Assembly (NCBI RefSeq): GCF_001314995.1
Contig: NZ_CP012938.1
Location: 3,472,001-3,536,000, forward strand
DNA: 64,000 bases
Direction: 5' to 3'
DNA from: Bacteroides ovatus
Lineage (GTDB): Bacteria; Bacteroidota; Bacteroidia; Bacteroidales; Bacteroidaceae
Positions within the stretch are counted from its first letter, which is position 1, and each line of letters starts with the position of its first letter. The position numbers were made by a program, and so were the translations under genes. This document shows, piece after piece, positions 36,619 through 46,071 of the stretch. Under the pieces are notes generated by a model, which worked only from the letters and a program-made list of their open reading frames with translations, had not been told where the DNA came from and searched no databases.

Positions 36619-38148
36619 TTACTTTTGAACCACAATTTTCAACTTACAGGTACGTCCGTAAAGTAATGCCACACCGTCATAGGTGAGTCCGGTTATGCCA
36701 GCTCCCGAGTAGGCTGGCCCCTGGCTTCCTACCACTCCTGTAGGAGTAGCTATTTTACATCCTCCGGCAACTAACGCATCGGTATCATTTGCGGCTTCAA
36801 TGACATGAATGACACCATATTTGCCCGCCGCAGTAACAAAGGCAATATAAGAACCGTCTTTTATCTGCAAACTACAAGGATCATTCGGATATCCATCAGA
36901 CGCATTGACTCTTTGCATTAACATATCGGCACCTCCTTTAGCTATACTTTCCAATACATTCAACGCCTCAAAAGTCTTGACGTCCGAAGCCGCGTTCGCC
37001 ATCATCACATCAATACCAAGATCAGTAACCTTATCATCAGGTATAAGAGTAAACAACGTTTTGTTGGTAGCAACACCTGCCGGTTTGATCCAGTCATTCA
37101 CGTCATAAGCTCTCCCTATTGGTCCTCCACTAATTCTTGATGCACTGACAAAGGAGAAACCTCTGTTTTTAACGGCAACAAAGCTTGGATTTCTCCATAT
37201 ATTAATGAAAGCAAAGTCTACGCCGTTTGCCTTTGAGCCATATCCTTTAATTTCCTTCAGGCTTAATACATGCTTTTGCACACCTTGTATCATGATTCCC
37301 TCTATGGAGAAAATATAAGGTTGATCCGGTTCTGTTGAATGTTCCCATTCAGGCGCCATTTCAATATCGTTGAAAACAAGCGCAACATTATTGTCAACAC
37401 CCTCAAGACCTTCGATATTGATAATCTTTTCCTCTTTCAACCCCTCTATATCTTCTACCACAATCTTGATTCCATTGGTCTCTTTATTGTCTACGACAGT
37501 TTTCAGGATAAATTCCATTTCCAACGGATTGCCTGATACCGGAATAGTCGTATATTCCTTCAGGTCACCCAGTACTTTATTACACAATGTATGTTTTATA
37601 GACTTAATGCCCACAGCAGAACGAATCACTACAGACAGAGAAACCTCTTCATCGGGTACTAAAACAGAGAAATCTGATGGTTCGGTGAATATCTGGGATG
37701 GAAGTTTGGTTATCTTTTTAATAGGTATTACCTTTTGTGCCGTTTTTGTCAAAACATCCGTTGATGTTACCAGTATCCCGGCTGCTTCACGCGTGTTGAC
37801 CTTGACATTCAAGTCAAATTCAAGTGTCATATCAGTTTGCAGAGTATCTATCTTTAAACGTTGACGTTCAGTCGCGTTTATCTCTTCATATTCTCCATTC
37901 TCATCCATCTTCAACAAGGTAGCATATATACTGTGTATACCCACAGCAGAGAAACTTCTGGCAGATACAGTCACCGTCGAGTTATACTCCACCACATCTA
38001 TTTCGGAAGGAGAAGTGAGCTCTACAGTAGGTGGCGGATATGCGTTGTCGTCCGAATAATCGGACTCACTATCACTACAATTTGTCAACAACAAACCCCA
38101 TGAAAGGGCAAGTATCAGGATCATTATATTTTTGATATATTGCTTCAT
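36619..38148 (-). CDS. Large lipoprotein, probable surface glycan-binding protein
   Basis: A 509-residue lipoprotein with the lipobox LLTNC (Cys 24) followed by SDSESDYSDD, an acidic tail typical of Bacteroides lipoproteins exported to the cell surface. Two or three immunoglobulin-like repeats occupy about 40-250 (PPTVELTSPSEIDVVEYN; then PSDFSVLVPDEEVSLSV), with a separate beta-rich C-terminal domain (about 250-509). I do not recognise an enzyme signature. In a PUL, a lipoprotein of this layout usually binds the glycan outside the cell (SusE/SusF/SGBP role). It is the last gene of the fecR-EEP-lipoprotein transcript. Confidence 0.65.
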   Translation of the reverse strand: MKQYIKNIMILILALSWGLLLTNCSDSESDYSDDNAYPPPTVELTSPSEIDVVEYNSTVTVSARSFSAVGIHSIYATLLKMDENGEYEEINATERQRLKIDTLQTDMTLEFDLNVKVNTREAAGILVTSTDVLTKTAQKVIPIKKITKLPSQIFTEPSDFSVLVPDEEVSLSVVIRSAVGIKSIKHTLCNKVLGDLKEYTTIPVSGNPLEMEFILKTVVDNKETNGIKIVVEDIEGLKEEKIINIEGLEGVDNNVALVFNDIEMAPEWEHSTEPDQPYIFSIEGIMIQGVQKHVLSLKEIKGYGSKANGVDFAFINIWRNPSFVAVKNRGFSFVSASRISGGPIGRAYDVNDWIKPAGVATNKTLFTLIPDDKVTDLGIDVMMANAASDVKTFEALNVLESIAKGGADMLMQRVNASDGYPNDPCSLQIKDGSYIAFVTAAGKYGVIHVIEAANDTDALVAGGCKIATPTGVVGSQGPAYSGAGITGLTYDGVALLYGRTCKLKIVVQK

Positions 38149-38161
38149 GACCGTTCATTTT

Positions 38162-38941
38162 TTATTTTAAAGATTCAATTTGTAATTGAAAACAATGTAA
38201 ATCTCCGCTTACACTTGTTTCGGTTACCCCCCTAAAAGCCCATTTATGTGAAGTCAGGACAAATATACAATACTCGGAGTCTCTATTTCTATTTTCCACT
38301 TCTACGAAAGAATAGGTATCAGAAGTTAAGTTAGAAGTAATTGCCGACTCAAGATTAGGCAATAACGCACGTTTAACAGTGCCTACCAGAACCGTCTGTT
38401 CGTTTACCTTTTTCTTGAAAGCGTCGACAGCCGGAGCTATCAGGTCTTCACTATTTAATGATACAGAACAGAAGAGCATATCTATTCCGTTCACTGCTTC
38501 TGTTTTTGTTTCAAGATATCTGCAATCGTTTTTTACTACATATTGTGTCATTTCGGAAATAGTAGAAGGAAAAAGAACCGTACTGCCGATTATCTTTTTC
38601 TCTCCGTTACTATAGCTGACAGGTACAAACACCGGCACTTTCTTGCTCTCTCTAGCAGTCTCCGTACCCGTATTTATGATTGCTGTTTGCCCATAGACAG
38701 CGTTCGTCCTGTCCAGCAATGCCACTGAATGAACAGTGTTTCTGATAGATGACGCCACCTCTTTATAACTACAAGAGCTAAATAAATTTTGCTCTGACAA
38801 GTGCGCATAAACTAACACGTTAGTTGTTCTGAACCGGTTCCATTCCGGAATTTCTTCTCCCTTGTTATCCTCATCACTACACGAAACGAACAGGCAAGAG
38901 ATGACACATATAAATAGCAGATATAGATAGTTTGATTTCAT
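38162..38941 (-). CDS. Lipoprotein of unknown function
   Basis: A 259-residue lipoprotein: signal LLFICVISCLFVSC with lipid Cys at about 21, followed by SDEDNKGEE, again the acidic export-type tail. The body has mixed alpha/beta sequence without a recognised catalytic motif. It starts 7 bp after the stop of the EEP hydrolase gene and ends 13 bp before the next lipoprotein gene, so it belongs to the ECF-sigma-controlled set. A substrate-binding or accessory role at the outer membrane is inferred from context only. Confidence 0.6.
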   Translation of the reverse strand: MKSNYLYLLFICVISCLFVSCSDEDNKGEEIPEWNRFRTTNVLVYAHLSEQNLFSSCSYKEVASSIRNTVHSVALLDRTNAVYGQTAIINTGTETARESKKVPVFVPVSYSNGEKKIIGSTVLFPSTISEMTQYVVKNDCRYLETKTEAVNGIDMLFCSVSLNSEDLIAPAVDAFKKKVNEQTVLVGTVKRALLPNLESAITSNLTSDTYSFVEVENRNRDSEYCIFVLTSHKWAFRGVTETSVSGDLHCFQLQIESLK

Positions 38942-38948
38942 ATTTCAT

Positions 38949-39722
38949 TCATTTTACAAATTCAACTTCAGCAAACAAAGCCCTGTGGTCAGAAACTTCC
39001 GGATTAGATAAAACTTTAAACGACTTCACTTTCCACTTATTCTGTGGAAGTCCGAATATATAATCAATCTTGATTGTCGGCTGATCTGCGGGATAGGTGA
39101 ATGTATCATCACAGATTCTCTGCCAGTTCTTCATGACTTCACAAATCACATTAGAGTCGGTCCGGGCATTAAAATCTCCCCCCAGCAGTGTCGGGGTATC
39201 TCCCGTACCAATCCGTTCATTAATCTGTTCGGCCATTGCACTCCTTATCAGGTCTGTCGAATGATCCAGGTGAGTCGTTCCTATCCTGATTACGTCTGAA
39301 GTTCCCGGTTCCTGAATATCTACATATAATAGCGTCCGGGGTTCTTTGGCCCCGTCTATCCCTTCAAAAGTTTTGTTATTGATATAAACAAAAGGATATT
39401 TTGAAAGGATAGCTACTCCATATTCTCCACCCCCAGTATCCATCGCTTTCCCGAATACGGAAAACAATCCCAACTCCGCAGCCAATTGAGTGGTGAAATC
39501 CTGATTTTTATTCCTTTTTGTGTTGTAATCTATCTCTTGCAACATTACAACATCCGGATTGTATTTCCTGATAAATACAGCATACTCCTTCACCGAGTAA
39601 CCGGTCATTTCCCCGGACATCCGGCAATTATAGCTCATTATTTTAAGAGCCTGTGCATACGTACTTTGATACGCAAAAAAGAAAAGGCATACCCATACAA
39701 TGGGCTTTAAAAGTGCTTTCAT
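38949..39722 (-). CDS. Exported endonuclease/exonuclease/phosphatase (EEP)-fold hydrolase
   Basis: A 257-residue protein with a signal peptide (IVWVCLFFFAYQSTYAQ). The EEP catalytic set is complete: MSYNCR with the first Asn, VVMLQEIDYNT with the metal-binding Glu, TTHLDH, LLGGDFNART with Asp/Asn, and VSDHRAL with the catalytic Asp-His. EEP enzymes hydrolyse phosphodiesters or phosphomonoesters of DNA, inositol phosphates or phospholipids. A paralogue occurs at 49408-50190 in the other half of the PUL, which makes a phosphate-bearing PUL substrate plausible. It lies 31 bp after fecR. Confidence 0.85.
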   Translation of the reverse strand: MKALLKPIVWVCLFFFAYQSTYAQALKIMSYNCRMSGEMTGYSVKEYAVFIRKYNPDVVMLQEIDYNTKRNKNQDFTTQLAAELGLFSVFGKAMDTGGGEYGVAILSKYPFVYINNKTFEGIDGAKEPRTLLYVDIQEPGTSDVIRIGTTHLDHSTDLIRSAMAEQINERIGTGDTPTLLGGDFNARTDSNVICEVMKNWQRICDDTFTYPADQPTIKIDYIFGLPQNKWKVKSFKVLSNPEVSDHRALFAEVEFVK

Positions 39723-39753
39723 AAATTTGTTTTTGTTATTAGATTAAGTTTAC

Positions 39754-40710
39754 TTATTCAACGGTATATGTATATTCTGATATTTTTTTAAAGCTAACCG
39801 GTGTTATGGATTGCATCACCTCCAACACATAGTTCAAATCGTTCCCTTTACAAACGAAGTCGTACGTAAACGAAGCAATCTTTTCGTTTTTAACTGTAAT
39901 CTCTATATCAAAATGACGCGAGAGTGTTGTAAGCACCTCTTTCAATGATGCATTTCTGAAAATAAGCCGGTTGCTTTTCCAACTCGAAGCATCATCGTGA
40001 TATCTATCAGTTTTTATTTTTATTACATTACTCCTTTTTTCATAAACTGCAGTTTGTCCGGGAAGCATTTGCTGCATAGGCCTGCGGCTTTGCATATGCC
40101 CGATATTTATACTTCCTTCGTCGAGTGTAGTTTTGATTACCTTATCCGAAGCGTATGCTTTTACATTGAAACACGTTCCCGTCACTTGTATTTTCACATT
40201 CTCGGCAAGCACCTGAAAAGGGGATTTCTTGTTTTCTGCTATCTCAAAATAAGCCTCTCCTTCCAGCGTAACATTCCTGTTGTATTTTGCAAACTGTTCC
40301 GGATAGGTCAATTTAGAATCGGCATTTAACCACACCCGGCTACCATCAGGAAGTAATACGAGTAGCTTCTCCCCCCTTACAGCACAGACCTCCCGATAAA
40401 CAAGGTTTGCCTCATTATGACTTTGATAGAAATTATATCCCACACCTATCACTAGCAAAACAATTGCACAGGCTACCGTCCACTTAAAGAACAATGGCAT
40501 CCTTATTCTCCTGTTCTTTCGTTTTTCTTCCCGCATCACGGCTGCCTGAATATTCTTATAAATGCGATATTCATCAAAAGGAGGCAATTCTCTGTCGCCC
40601 AATTCGAGCTGTTTGCCTTCTATTATCCTCTGAATGTCGTCATCCATATATTTCCCGATGCCGTCAACTACTTCAAAGTCCTGATTTGTATGTTTCTTTT
40701 TTGATTTCAT
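39754..40710 (-). CDS. FecR-family anti-sigma factor
   Basis: A 318-residue inner-membrane regulator. The N-terminal cytoplasmic part (about 1-72) binds the ECF sigma factor, one transmembrane helix sits at about 76-92, the periplasmic FecR domain (about 110-210, with VCAVRGEKLLVLLPDGSRVWLNADS) follows, then a C-terminal DUF4974/STN-like domain (NASLKEVLTTLSRHFDIEI). It should receive the signal from the STN domain of the SusC at 51973-55392. It lies 108 bp after the sigma gene; the candidate ECF promoter sits in that gap. Confidence 0.92.
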   Translation of the reverse strand: MKSKKKHTNQDFEVVDGIGKYMDDDIQRIIEGKQLELGDRELPPFDEYRIYKNIQAAVMREEKRKNRRIRMPLFFKWTVACAIVLLVIGVGYNFYQSHNEANLVYREVCAVRGEKLLVLLPDGSRVWLNADSKLTYPEQFAKYNRNVTLEGEAYFEIAENKKSPFQVLAENVKIQVTGTCFNVKAYASDKVIKTTLDEGSINIGHMQSRRPMQQMLPGQTAVYEKRSNVIKIKTDRYHDDASSWKSNRLIFRNASLKEVLTTLSRHFDIEITVKNEKIASFTYDFVCKGNDLNYVLEVMQSITPVSFKKISEYTYTVE

Positions 40711-40712
40711 AT

Positions 40713-40755
40713 TTCAATATCTATTAGTAATACACACTGTTACAAAAAAGTATTA
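40713..40755 (-). promoter_or_regulatory. Candidate ECF-sigma promoter upstream of fecR
   Basis: Read on the minus strand: TAATACTTTTT, about 8 bases, TGTGTATTA, then CTAATAGATATTGAA. The same arrangement, with a 1-base shift inside the spacer, occurs 25 bp upstream of the susC start (55417-55461). No other copy was noticed in the window. The motif ends 2 bp before the fecR start codon, so part of it is the untranslated leader. Confidence 0.6.
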
Positions 40756-40818
40756 TACAGACTACGTTAAACCGTGTTAATTCAAAAGAACGTTCCATAT
40801 CAGCAAAAAGTGATAAAA

Positions 40819-41400
40819 CTACATCATACAATAAAGCAACAATAGGCTAAGCTCTCCCACTGTCGCGCGAATCTGCTTCAAAGATTGGCTATATTGAAAT
40901 TTAATTGTATTGATCGAAAGATTAAGTTTATCGGCTATTTCCTGATTGGAGTATTTTCCCGAAACTTTCATTTCAAAAACCTTGCGGCGTTGTGGCGAAA
41001 GTTGCTCAAGAGCTTGCTGTATGATGTTCATTTGTTCTTGTTTAAGGTTTTCGTTTTGAGAATTGTCTTCCAATTCCAAAACCATTGAAAGGCAATCCTC
41101 AAGTAAATAGATATTTTTCTTTGAGTCTCTCAACGTATTGAGCAGATCGTTCTTCAACATTGTAAAAAGGTATCTGTTTATAGGTTTTGTCTCGTCGATT
41201 TCTTCTTTTTTCAGCCAGAGTTTTAAGAATAAGTTCTGCACAGCATCTTCAGCCAATTCTTTATTCAGCAAATATTTAAATGCCAAAGAAAAGGTCTGCG
41301 CCGCATACGTCTTGTATACAATACTAAATGCCAGCTGGTTCCCCTCTTTCAGAGCCTTAACCAAAGCTTGGGCTTCATCCTGTGAGTATTTCTGGGACAT
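40819..41400 (-). CDS. ECF sigma-70 factor (Bacteroidetes expansion type)
   Basis: A 193-residue sigma factor starting at the ATG at 41400 (another lies 3 codons upstream). Region 2 is seen in AFSIVYKTYAAQTFSLAFKY and ELAEDAVQNLFLKLW, and region 4 in LSPQRRKVFEMKVSGKYSNQ followed by EIADKLNLSINTIKFQYSQ. This is the usual partner of FecR and an STN-bearing SusC: substrate binding at SusC relieves FecR inhibition and activates the PUL. Here the sigma/FecR pair lies downstream of the susC operon rather than upstream of it. Confidence 0.92.
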   Translation of the reverse strand: MSQKYSQDEAQALVKALKEGNQLAFSIVYKTYAAQTFSLAFKYLLNKELAEDAVQNLFLKLWLKKEEIDETKPINRYLFTMLKNDLLNTLRDSKKNIYLLEDCLSMVLELEDNSQNENLKQEQMNIIQQALEQLSPQRRKVFEMKVSGKYSNQEIADKLNLSINTIKFQYSQSLKQIRATVGELSLLLLYCMM

Positions 41401-41518
41401 CTTAATCATTTTAAATATGAAAATAAAAAACTTATTATATTAAGTCCTTATTTTCAAATATATTAATTCTTTCTGATATAGCATGAATCGCGAGCAACAA
41501 ATAAAACAGGCCTCTTAT

Positions 41519-43702
41519 TTATTTCACCAGTCTTTGATATTTGCTGAATAAAAAGGTGGAGAATGATAATAATCCGTCAGTTGTTGAATGAACATCTTTT
41601 CGAGTATCCTTCCGATCAGTTGCATTTACCCAACCTTCTTCTATTTCTTTTAATTCATCTTCAAGTTGCTTCTGATCCACCTCTACACCTTCCCCGACCG
41701 CTTTGATGAATGTATTGATATACACCTCCCAGCGCTTTGCATAATAATCACTTATCAGTCCTGCCCACGAACGGCTGGCATAATCGTTCAGGCTTCCACC
41801 CCAAGTAGTAATCAAGTTGCGAGCATTCTTTTCATAATAGTCTTTCAACTGGGGAGAATCCCCCATCTTCCGTGCATCATCAATCCATTTATCCAACGAA
41901 CAGTAAGGATGAAAGGCATTCAGCTTATCCAAATCATTCAATATCTCTTTCATTTTCTCGCCACAAGCTTTCAAAGCCTGATGGTCTTTAGCTTCAACCA
42001 TCCTGTCAAACTCCACTTTCACATCAAGAAAGTAGTTTCCAAGCACCTGTCTGCCTACAGTAATCAAATCCAGGCGAAAAGCATCTCTCCGGTCAGAAGG
42101 TGCCTCATTCAATTTTCTCCAGACCTCTAGTAGTTCAACATTGCTGTACACATTACTTGTCCGTTTTTCACTGTTCCTATTCAATGCAGGGCGATACCCG
42201 GGTAAGGTACCCAATGTGCGCGGCACCTGTACATAAATGTCATTGAATAATCGTTTCCAAGCATCGCGCACAGGCTGCGACACGCATCCCACATGTCTGT
42301 CAGCCAGACATTCAATCCATTTATCATCATCTACATTCAGATTCCATGCTTTCTCAAGAATGTATTCGTAGGGAAACTGCATCACATCCAATCCTTCCAG
42401 CGTAGAGCCGATTCCTTTAAGGTTACCTCCACCGTTAATGAGAGCATTCTCAAGTCGTTCGCCACTTTCTTTGACGTTACCTGTCAAAGTCGTGTTTCCC
42501 CCGAAATTGCCCAGATAACACCAAATATAGGGCTGATCATGAAAATGCTCTGTTCTTTTCCATAATTCAACATTTTCACAATGATAATCAAGTAATATCA
42601 TTTTATTCTGTGGCACTCCTGTCAGCAAAGCCTTCATTCGCTCGGAAGTCCATTTATCTTTATCAAAATAAAACATCCACGTCATTTGCATCCATTGGGC
42701 TTTGGGATCGGCAGCCGTCAATGTAGCGTACATATCCGAAGCTATCTTCCGCAAATATTCGGGTTCGAAACTGGGCGGGTCAACCTCATTGAAAGGATCT
42801 AAACCATAAATATGATCGGTTCCGAAAAGTTTTTTTTGTTCATCAAGAAATAGCTTCTGAATTTTCGCAAACAAAGCATCGTTAGGGTTCAGAAAATTAC
42901 AACGGTATGCATCAGCAAAGCCTGCCCATTTGCCTAAATGTTGAATATCAGCCTCGGGATAAATCCGTTTTAAATCGGCAGGTACATGTCCGGCGAAGGC
43001 TGGTAATACGGGCTTCATATTCAATTCACGCTCACGTGCGAGTATTTTTTTTTGCAAGCTTACCTGGTGTTCCAGCCATTCCATCGGCAACGGACCGTTC
43101 CAGCGATCTATGTTAGCCATCCGATGCCAGGGCAGATACGGCGGTCCCGTGAAGTAAGAGCGTATTTCGATGTCCGACATTCCCATTTTCGACCAAACTT
43201 TATACCACACAGCTTCCTGTCCGGTAATTGCCAAAGGCATATTTATACCATTAAGGGCCATCCAGTCAATAAAACGTTCCCATTCTTTCCATTGCCACCA
43301 AGGCATCGTGTAACCATACGTGCAGTAATTCAGGAAAAAGCGAGTATCCACTCTCGCTTCCGAAACCACCTTCTCACCAACCATCGGCAATTCTTCAGGA
43401 ATTTCAACGGCTATATCCGCATACCATGACACTGTAGTGAGACAGTAATATTTCAAGTAATGGTTCAGTCCCATCGCCATTGAATTGGCGTTGTTTCCAC
43501 CGATTACAATTTTATCTTTTACGGACTCTATCGTAAAGCAGTCTTTCTCTCCTTTTAACTTTTGAAACTGAAAACTCTCGATGTATGACGGCAGCAAACG
43601 TTTCAATAATGCTTCCGCAACAGCTACGTCTTTGTCTTTAGCCTGAAGAGCCAACGACATAAGCAGCATAACCAGACACGTGTATACACTTTTTCTTTTC
43701 AT
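41519..43702 (-). CDS. GH89 alpha-N-acetylglucosaminidase, diverged copy
   Basis: A 727-residue exported enzyme of the NAGLU family (signal VYTCLVMLLMSLALQA). The NAGLU fold is clear: FLNYCTYGYTMPWWQWKEWE, PLAITGQEAVWYKVW, HRMANIDRWNGPLP, the acid/base Glu in YGLDPFNEVDPP. The second catalytic region reads IGSTLEGLDVMQFPYEY, keeping the nucleophile Glu (LEG) but with an altered context compared with the other GH89 here (APEGLENNEVVYE). GH89 enzymes release terminal alpha-GlcNAc, for example from heparan fragments or gastric mucin. It lies 6 bp after the acetyltransferase gene. The different active-site context hints at a different linkage or aglycone. Confidence 0.88.
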   Translation of the reverse strand: MKRKSVYTCLVMLLMSLALQAKDKDVAVAEALLKRLLPSYIESFQFQKLKGEKDCFTIESVKDKIVIGGNNANSMAMGLNHYLKYYCLTTVSWYADIAVEIPEELPMVGEKVVSEARVDTRFFLNYCTYGYTMPWWQWKEWERFIDWMALNGINMPLAITGQEAVWYKVWSKMGMSDIEIRSYFTGPPYLPWHRMANIDRWNGPLPMEWLEHQVSLQKKILARERELNMKPVLPAFAGHVPADLKRIYPEADIQHLGKWAGFADAYRCNFLNPNDALFAKIQKLFLDEQKKLFGTDHIYGLDPFNEVDPPSFEPEYLRKIASDMYATLTAADPKAQWMQMTWMFYFDKDKWTSERMKALLTGVPQNKMILLDYHCENVELWKRTEHFHDQPYIWCYLGNFGGNTTLTGNVKESGERLENALINGGGNLKGIGSTLEGLDVMQFPYEYILEKAWNLNVDDDKWIECLADRHVGCVSQPVRDAWKRLFNDIYVQVPRTLGTLPGYRPALNRNSEKRTSNVYSNVELLEVWRKLNEAPSDRRDAFRLDLITVGRQVLGNYFLDVKVEFDRMVEAKDHQALKACGEKMKEILNDLDKLNAFHPYCSLDKWIDDARKMGDSPQLKDYYEKNARNLITTWGGSLNDYASRSWAGLISDYYAKRWEVYINTFIKAVGEGVEVDQKQLEDELKEIEEGWVNATDRKDTRKDVHSTTDGLLSFSTFLFSKYQRLVK

Positions 43703-43708
43703 TCTGAT

Positions 43709-44794
43709 TTATAATTTTATATAGATTTTTCTTTTTAACAAAATATATCCCAACAGCCCATTGAACAACAGGAAAAATACACCGTACATAAATGAACCGA
43801 AATAATTTCCGAATAACGGGTTAAGCAAATTATTGAATACAGCCGTATGGATATGCCAATGCACAAGCAATCCTCCGGCTATGCAACTAAACACATAAAT
43901 TACAAGCGGATTCGCTCCAAATGCTTCGAAAAACGAAAACCACTTTTTATTCTGCTTCACATCAATGATATAGAGCAACAATGCCAATGACAATGCCGCA
44001 ATCCCGCAAGTAAGCAAAACGAACGAAGGAGACCACAAACGTTTATTCAAAGGACAGGCATAGCTTAACAAATAGCCGACAAACAACAGAGTGGTACCTA
44101 TAAGAAATAGATTCAGCATCCGGCGGTCATTGTCTTTAATGTCAATGATTATCTTTCCGCAAACAAAACCGATCATCACTTGAGACACAGCAGGAATCGT
44201 ACTAAGTATCCCTTCGGGATCGACAAACTGGCGGCCCTGAAGATACATGTGGTTAGATCCTAAAATAGCCGAATCAATCATGCCGACGATATTATCCGCA
44301 CTTTTCTCAAATCCGTTTCCAAATAACTGAAAAATAAAATAAACAGCCAGCAAAATGATGGCTAATGGCATAAACCGCTTATGCGGTATTGTTACAGCTA
44401 ATAAGGCTGTAATACCATAACAAATCCCAAGCCGTTGCATAACTCCCATCAACCGGAGCTGACTCAAATCAAAATAGTTACCACTATCTATTGCTGTAAT
44501 GAACCACTCCATAACCAGACCAATAAATATTAATAAGAGACTTCTTTTTATGATTTTCGCAATCGCCGGTCGACACTGGAAGTTATACTTACATAAGGAG
44601 ATGTAGGTCGAAATCCCCATCAGGAACATAAACATCGGGAATACCAGATCGGCCGGCGAAAAGCCATCCCACTTGGCATGTGCAAAAGCGGCAAAGTTAT
44701 ACCCGCACTTTCCTGTATTGTTGACCAAGATCATCCCGGCAACAGTAATACCCCGAAGTACATCAAGCGAAAGTAGCCGTTTGTTCGGATTCAT
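43709..44794 (-). CDS. HGSNAT-like membrane acetyltransferase (NagX/DUF5009 type)
   Basis: A 361-residue inner-membrane protein with about ten hydrophobic helices. The N-terminus LLSLDVLRGITVAGMILVNN and HAKWDGFSPADLVFPMFMFL (from His 39) closely mirror lysosomal heparan-alpha-glucosaminide N-acetyltransferase, whose active-site His lies in the same place. HGSNAT moves acetyl from cytosolic acetyl-CoA across the membrane onto terminal alpha-glucosamine, producing the substrate for NAGLU. Here it is next to two NAGLU (GH89) genes, so the same two-step logic in the periplasm is plausible. Acceptor specificity is inferred, not shown. Confidence 0.82.
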   Translation of the reverse strand: MNPNKRLLSLDVLRGITVAGMILVNNTGKCGYNFAAFAHAKWDGFSPADLVFPMFMFLMGISTYISLCKYNFQCRPAIAKIIKRSLLLIFIGLVMEWFITAIDSGNYFDLSQLRLMGVMQRLGICYGITALLAVTIPHKRFMPLAIILLAVYFIFQLFGNGFEKSADNIVGMIDSAILGSNHMYLQGRQFVDPEGILSTIPAVSQVMIGFVCGKIIIDIKDNDRRMLNLFLIGTTLLFVGYLLSYACPLNKRLWSPSFVLLTCGIAALSLALLLYIIDVKQNKKWFSFFEAFGANPLVIYVFSCIAGGLLVHWHIHTAVFNNLLNPLFGNYFGSFMYGVFFLLFNGLLGYILLKRKIYIKL

Positions 44795-44808
44795 AATATT
44801 TGATTCTT

Positions 44809-46065
44809 TTAATTACTTATTATATATAAAATAGTCGTTCCGGCAGCTAACACTATCCCTATAAGCGATTCATAAGGTATCAGCTTCAGACGTTCCTTAA
44901 AGTTGAGTTCGCATACGCCTCCTGTCGCATGAAAGAACGAGCCATGTGGCAAATGGTCAAGAACTGTAGCTCCGGAATTAATCATAGCTGCCCCCCAAAC
45001 CGCAGAAATGCCTATAGCCAATATCGTTTCAGCAAACGAAGAAGAAGCCAGTGTTGCTCCGGCTGTTGTCGATGCGGTAGCCGCCGACATCAACGCGCCT
45101 GATATAGGAGCAATCAATGCATCACTAATATGAGCATGATCCAATCCTGTAAGAATCCAGTCTTTCAAAGAAGAGTTCTTTATGATGCCGGCAATAGTTC
45201 CGGTTCCTATCAACAGAATAGCTACCACAGACATCTTTTGCAGTCCATACGCTATACTCGGAAGAATGTTTTTCCATTGTTTCATACAGATAGCACCACA
45301 TAAACCACCTACCGGCAACGCTATCAAAGGATCGATATTGATTCCTGCCGCAGGACGTAATGCCAATAAAACAATCGTAACAACAGGAGCAATCAGACTG
45401 GTTCTTAACGAAGGCAGATTTCTCTCTTCCTCTTTATCCTCTGTTTGCATCATCGTTTTTTTGTTTTTCACTGTTTGAGGCATCAGACGGACAATAACAA
45501 AAACAGTGAAAAACAAACCGATCACTGCCGGCAAAATATTGGCAAACATTACAGCCGATAGATCTGCATTAAAATTTCCGGCTGCTATAATGGTGTTCGG
45601 GTTAGGTGATATGATATTTCCACATTTACCTCCCCCGATCATAGCAATAAGCAATACAGATGGAGACAGGTTTAGACGCTTGCCTATTGAAAGAGCCACC
45701 GGCGCAACGGTTATCACAGCCACATCAATAAAGACGCCTACCGTACAAAGCAACATCGTTGCGAGTGCCAATGCCATAAATACCCGTTTTTCACCCATTT
45801 TGTTTATAATCGCATTGGAGATGACCGTGGTAGCTCCGGTTTGTATTAATATGCCTGACAAGACTCCGGCTGTCAGAATCCGCAATACCGCCGGGGTGAC
45901 CTCTTTCACCCCTTCGGTCATCACCGTAACAGTCTCATTTAAAGATAGTCCTCCCAACAACCCTCCGACTATCGCTCCGATAATCAGACTGTATGTCGGA
46001 GAAAGCTTTCTTATGATTAACAGTATGGATAATGAAAGCCCGATTAATGCGCCTATCGCTGTCAT
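44809..46065 (-). CDS. GntP-family permease
   Basis: A 418-residue inner-membrane transporter with about 12 helices. The family signature is recognisable in PTYSLIIGAIVGGLLGG and IAMIGGGKCGNIISPNPNT. GntP proteins import gluconate, glycerate or related hydroxy acids with protons. The next gene downstream in translation order is the acetyltransferase and the one upstream, 6 bp away, is glycerate kinase, so glycerate is the most likely cargo. Such a pair inside a SusC/D locus is unusual. Confidence 0.85.
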   Translation of the reverse strand: MTAIGALIGLSLSILLIIRKLSPTYSLIIGAIVGGLLGGLSLNETVTVMTEGVKEVTPAVLRILTAGVLSGILIQTGATTVISNAIINKMGEKRVFMALALATMLLCTVGVFIDVAVITVAPVALSIGKRLNLSPSVLLIAMIGGGKCGNIISPNPNTIIAAGNFNADLSAVMFANILPAVIGLFFTVFVIVRLMPQTVKNKKTMMQTEDKEEERNLPSLRTSLIAPVVTIVLLALRPAAGINIDPLIALPVGGLCGAICMKQWKNILPSIAYGLQKMSVVAILLIGTGTIAGIIKNSSLKDWILTGLDHAHISDALIAPISGALMSAATASTTAGATLASSSFAETILAIGISAVWGAAMINSGATVLDHLPHGSFFHATGGVCELNFKERLKLIPYESLIGIVLAAGTTILYIISN

Positions 46066-46071
46066 TGAGTA

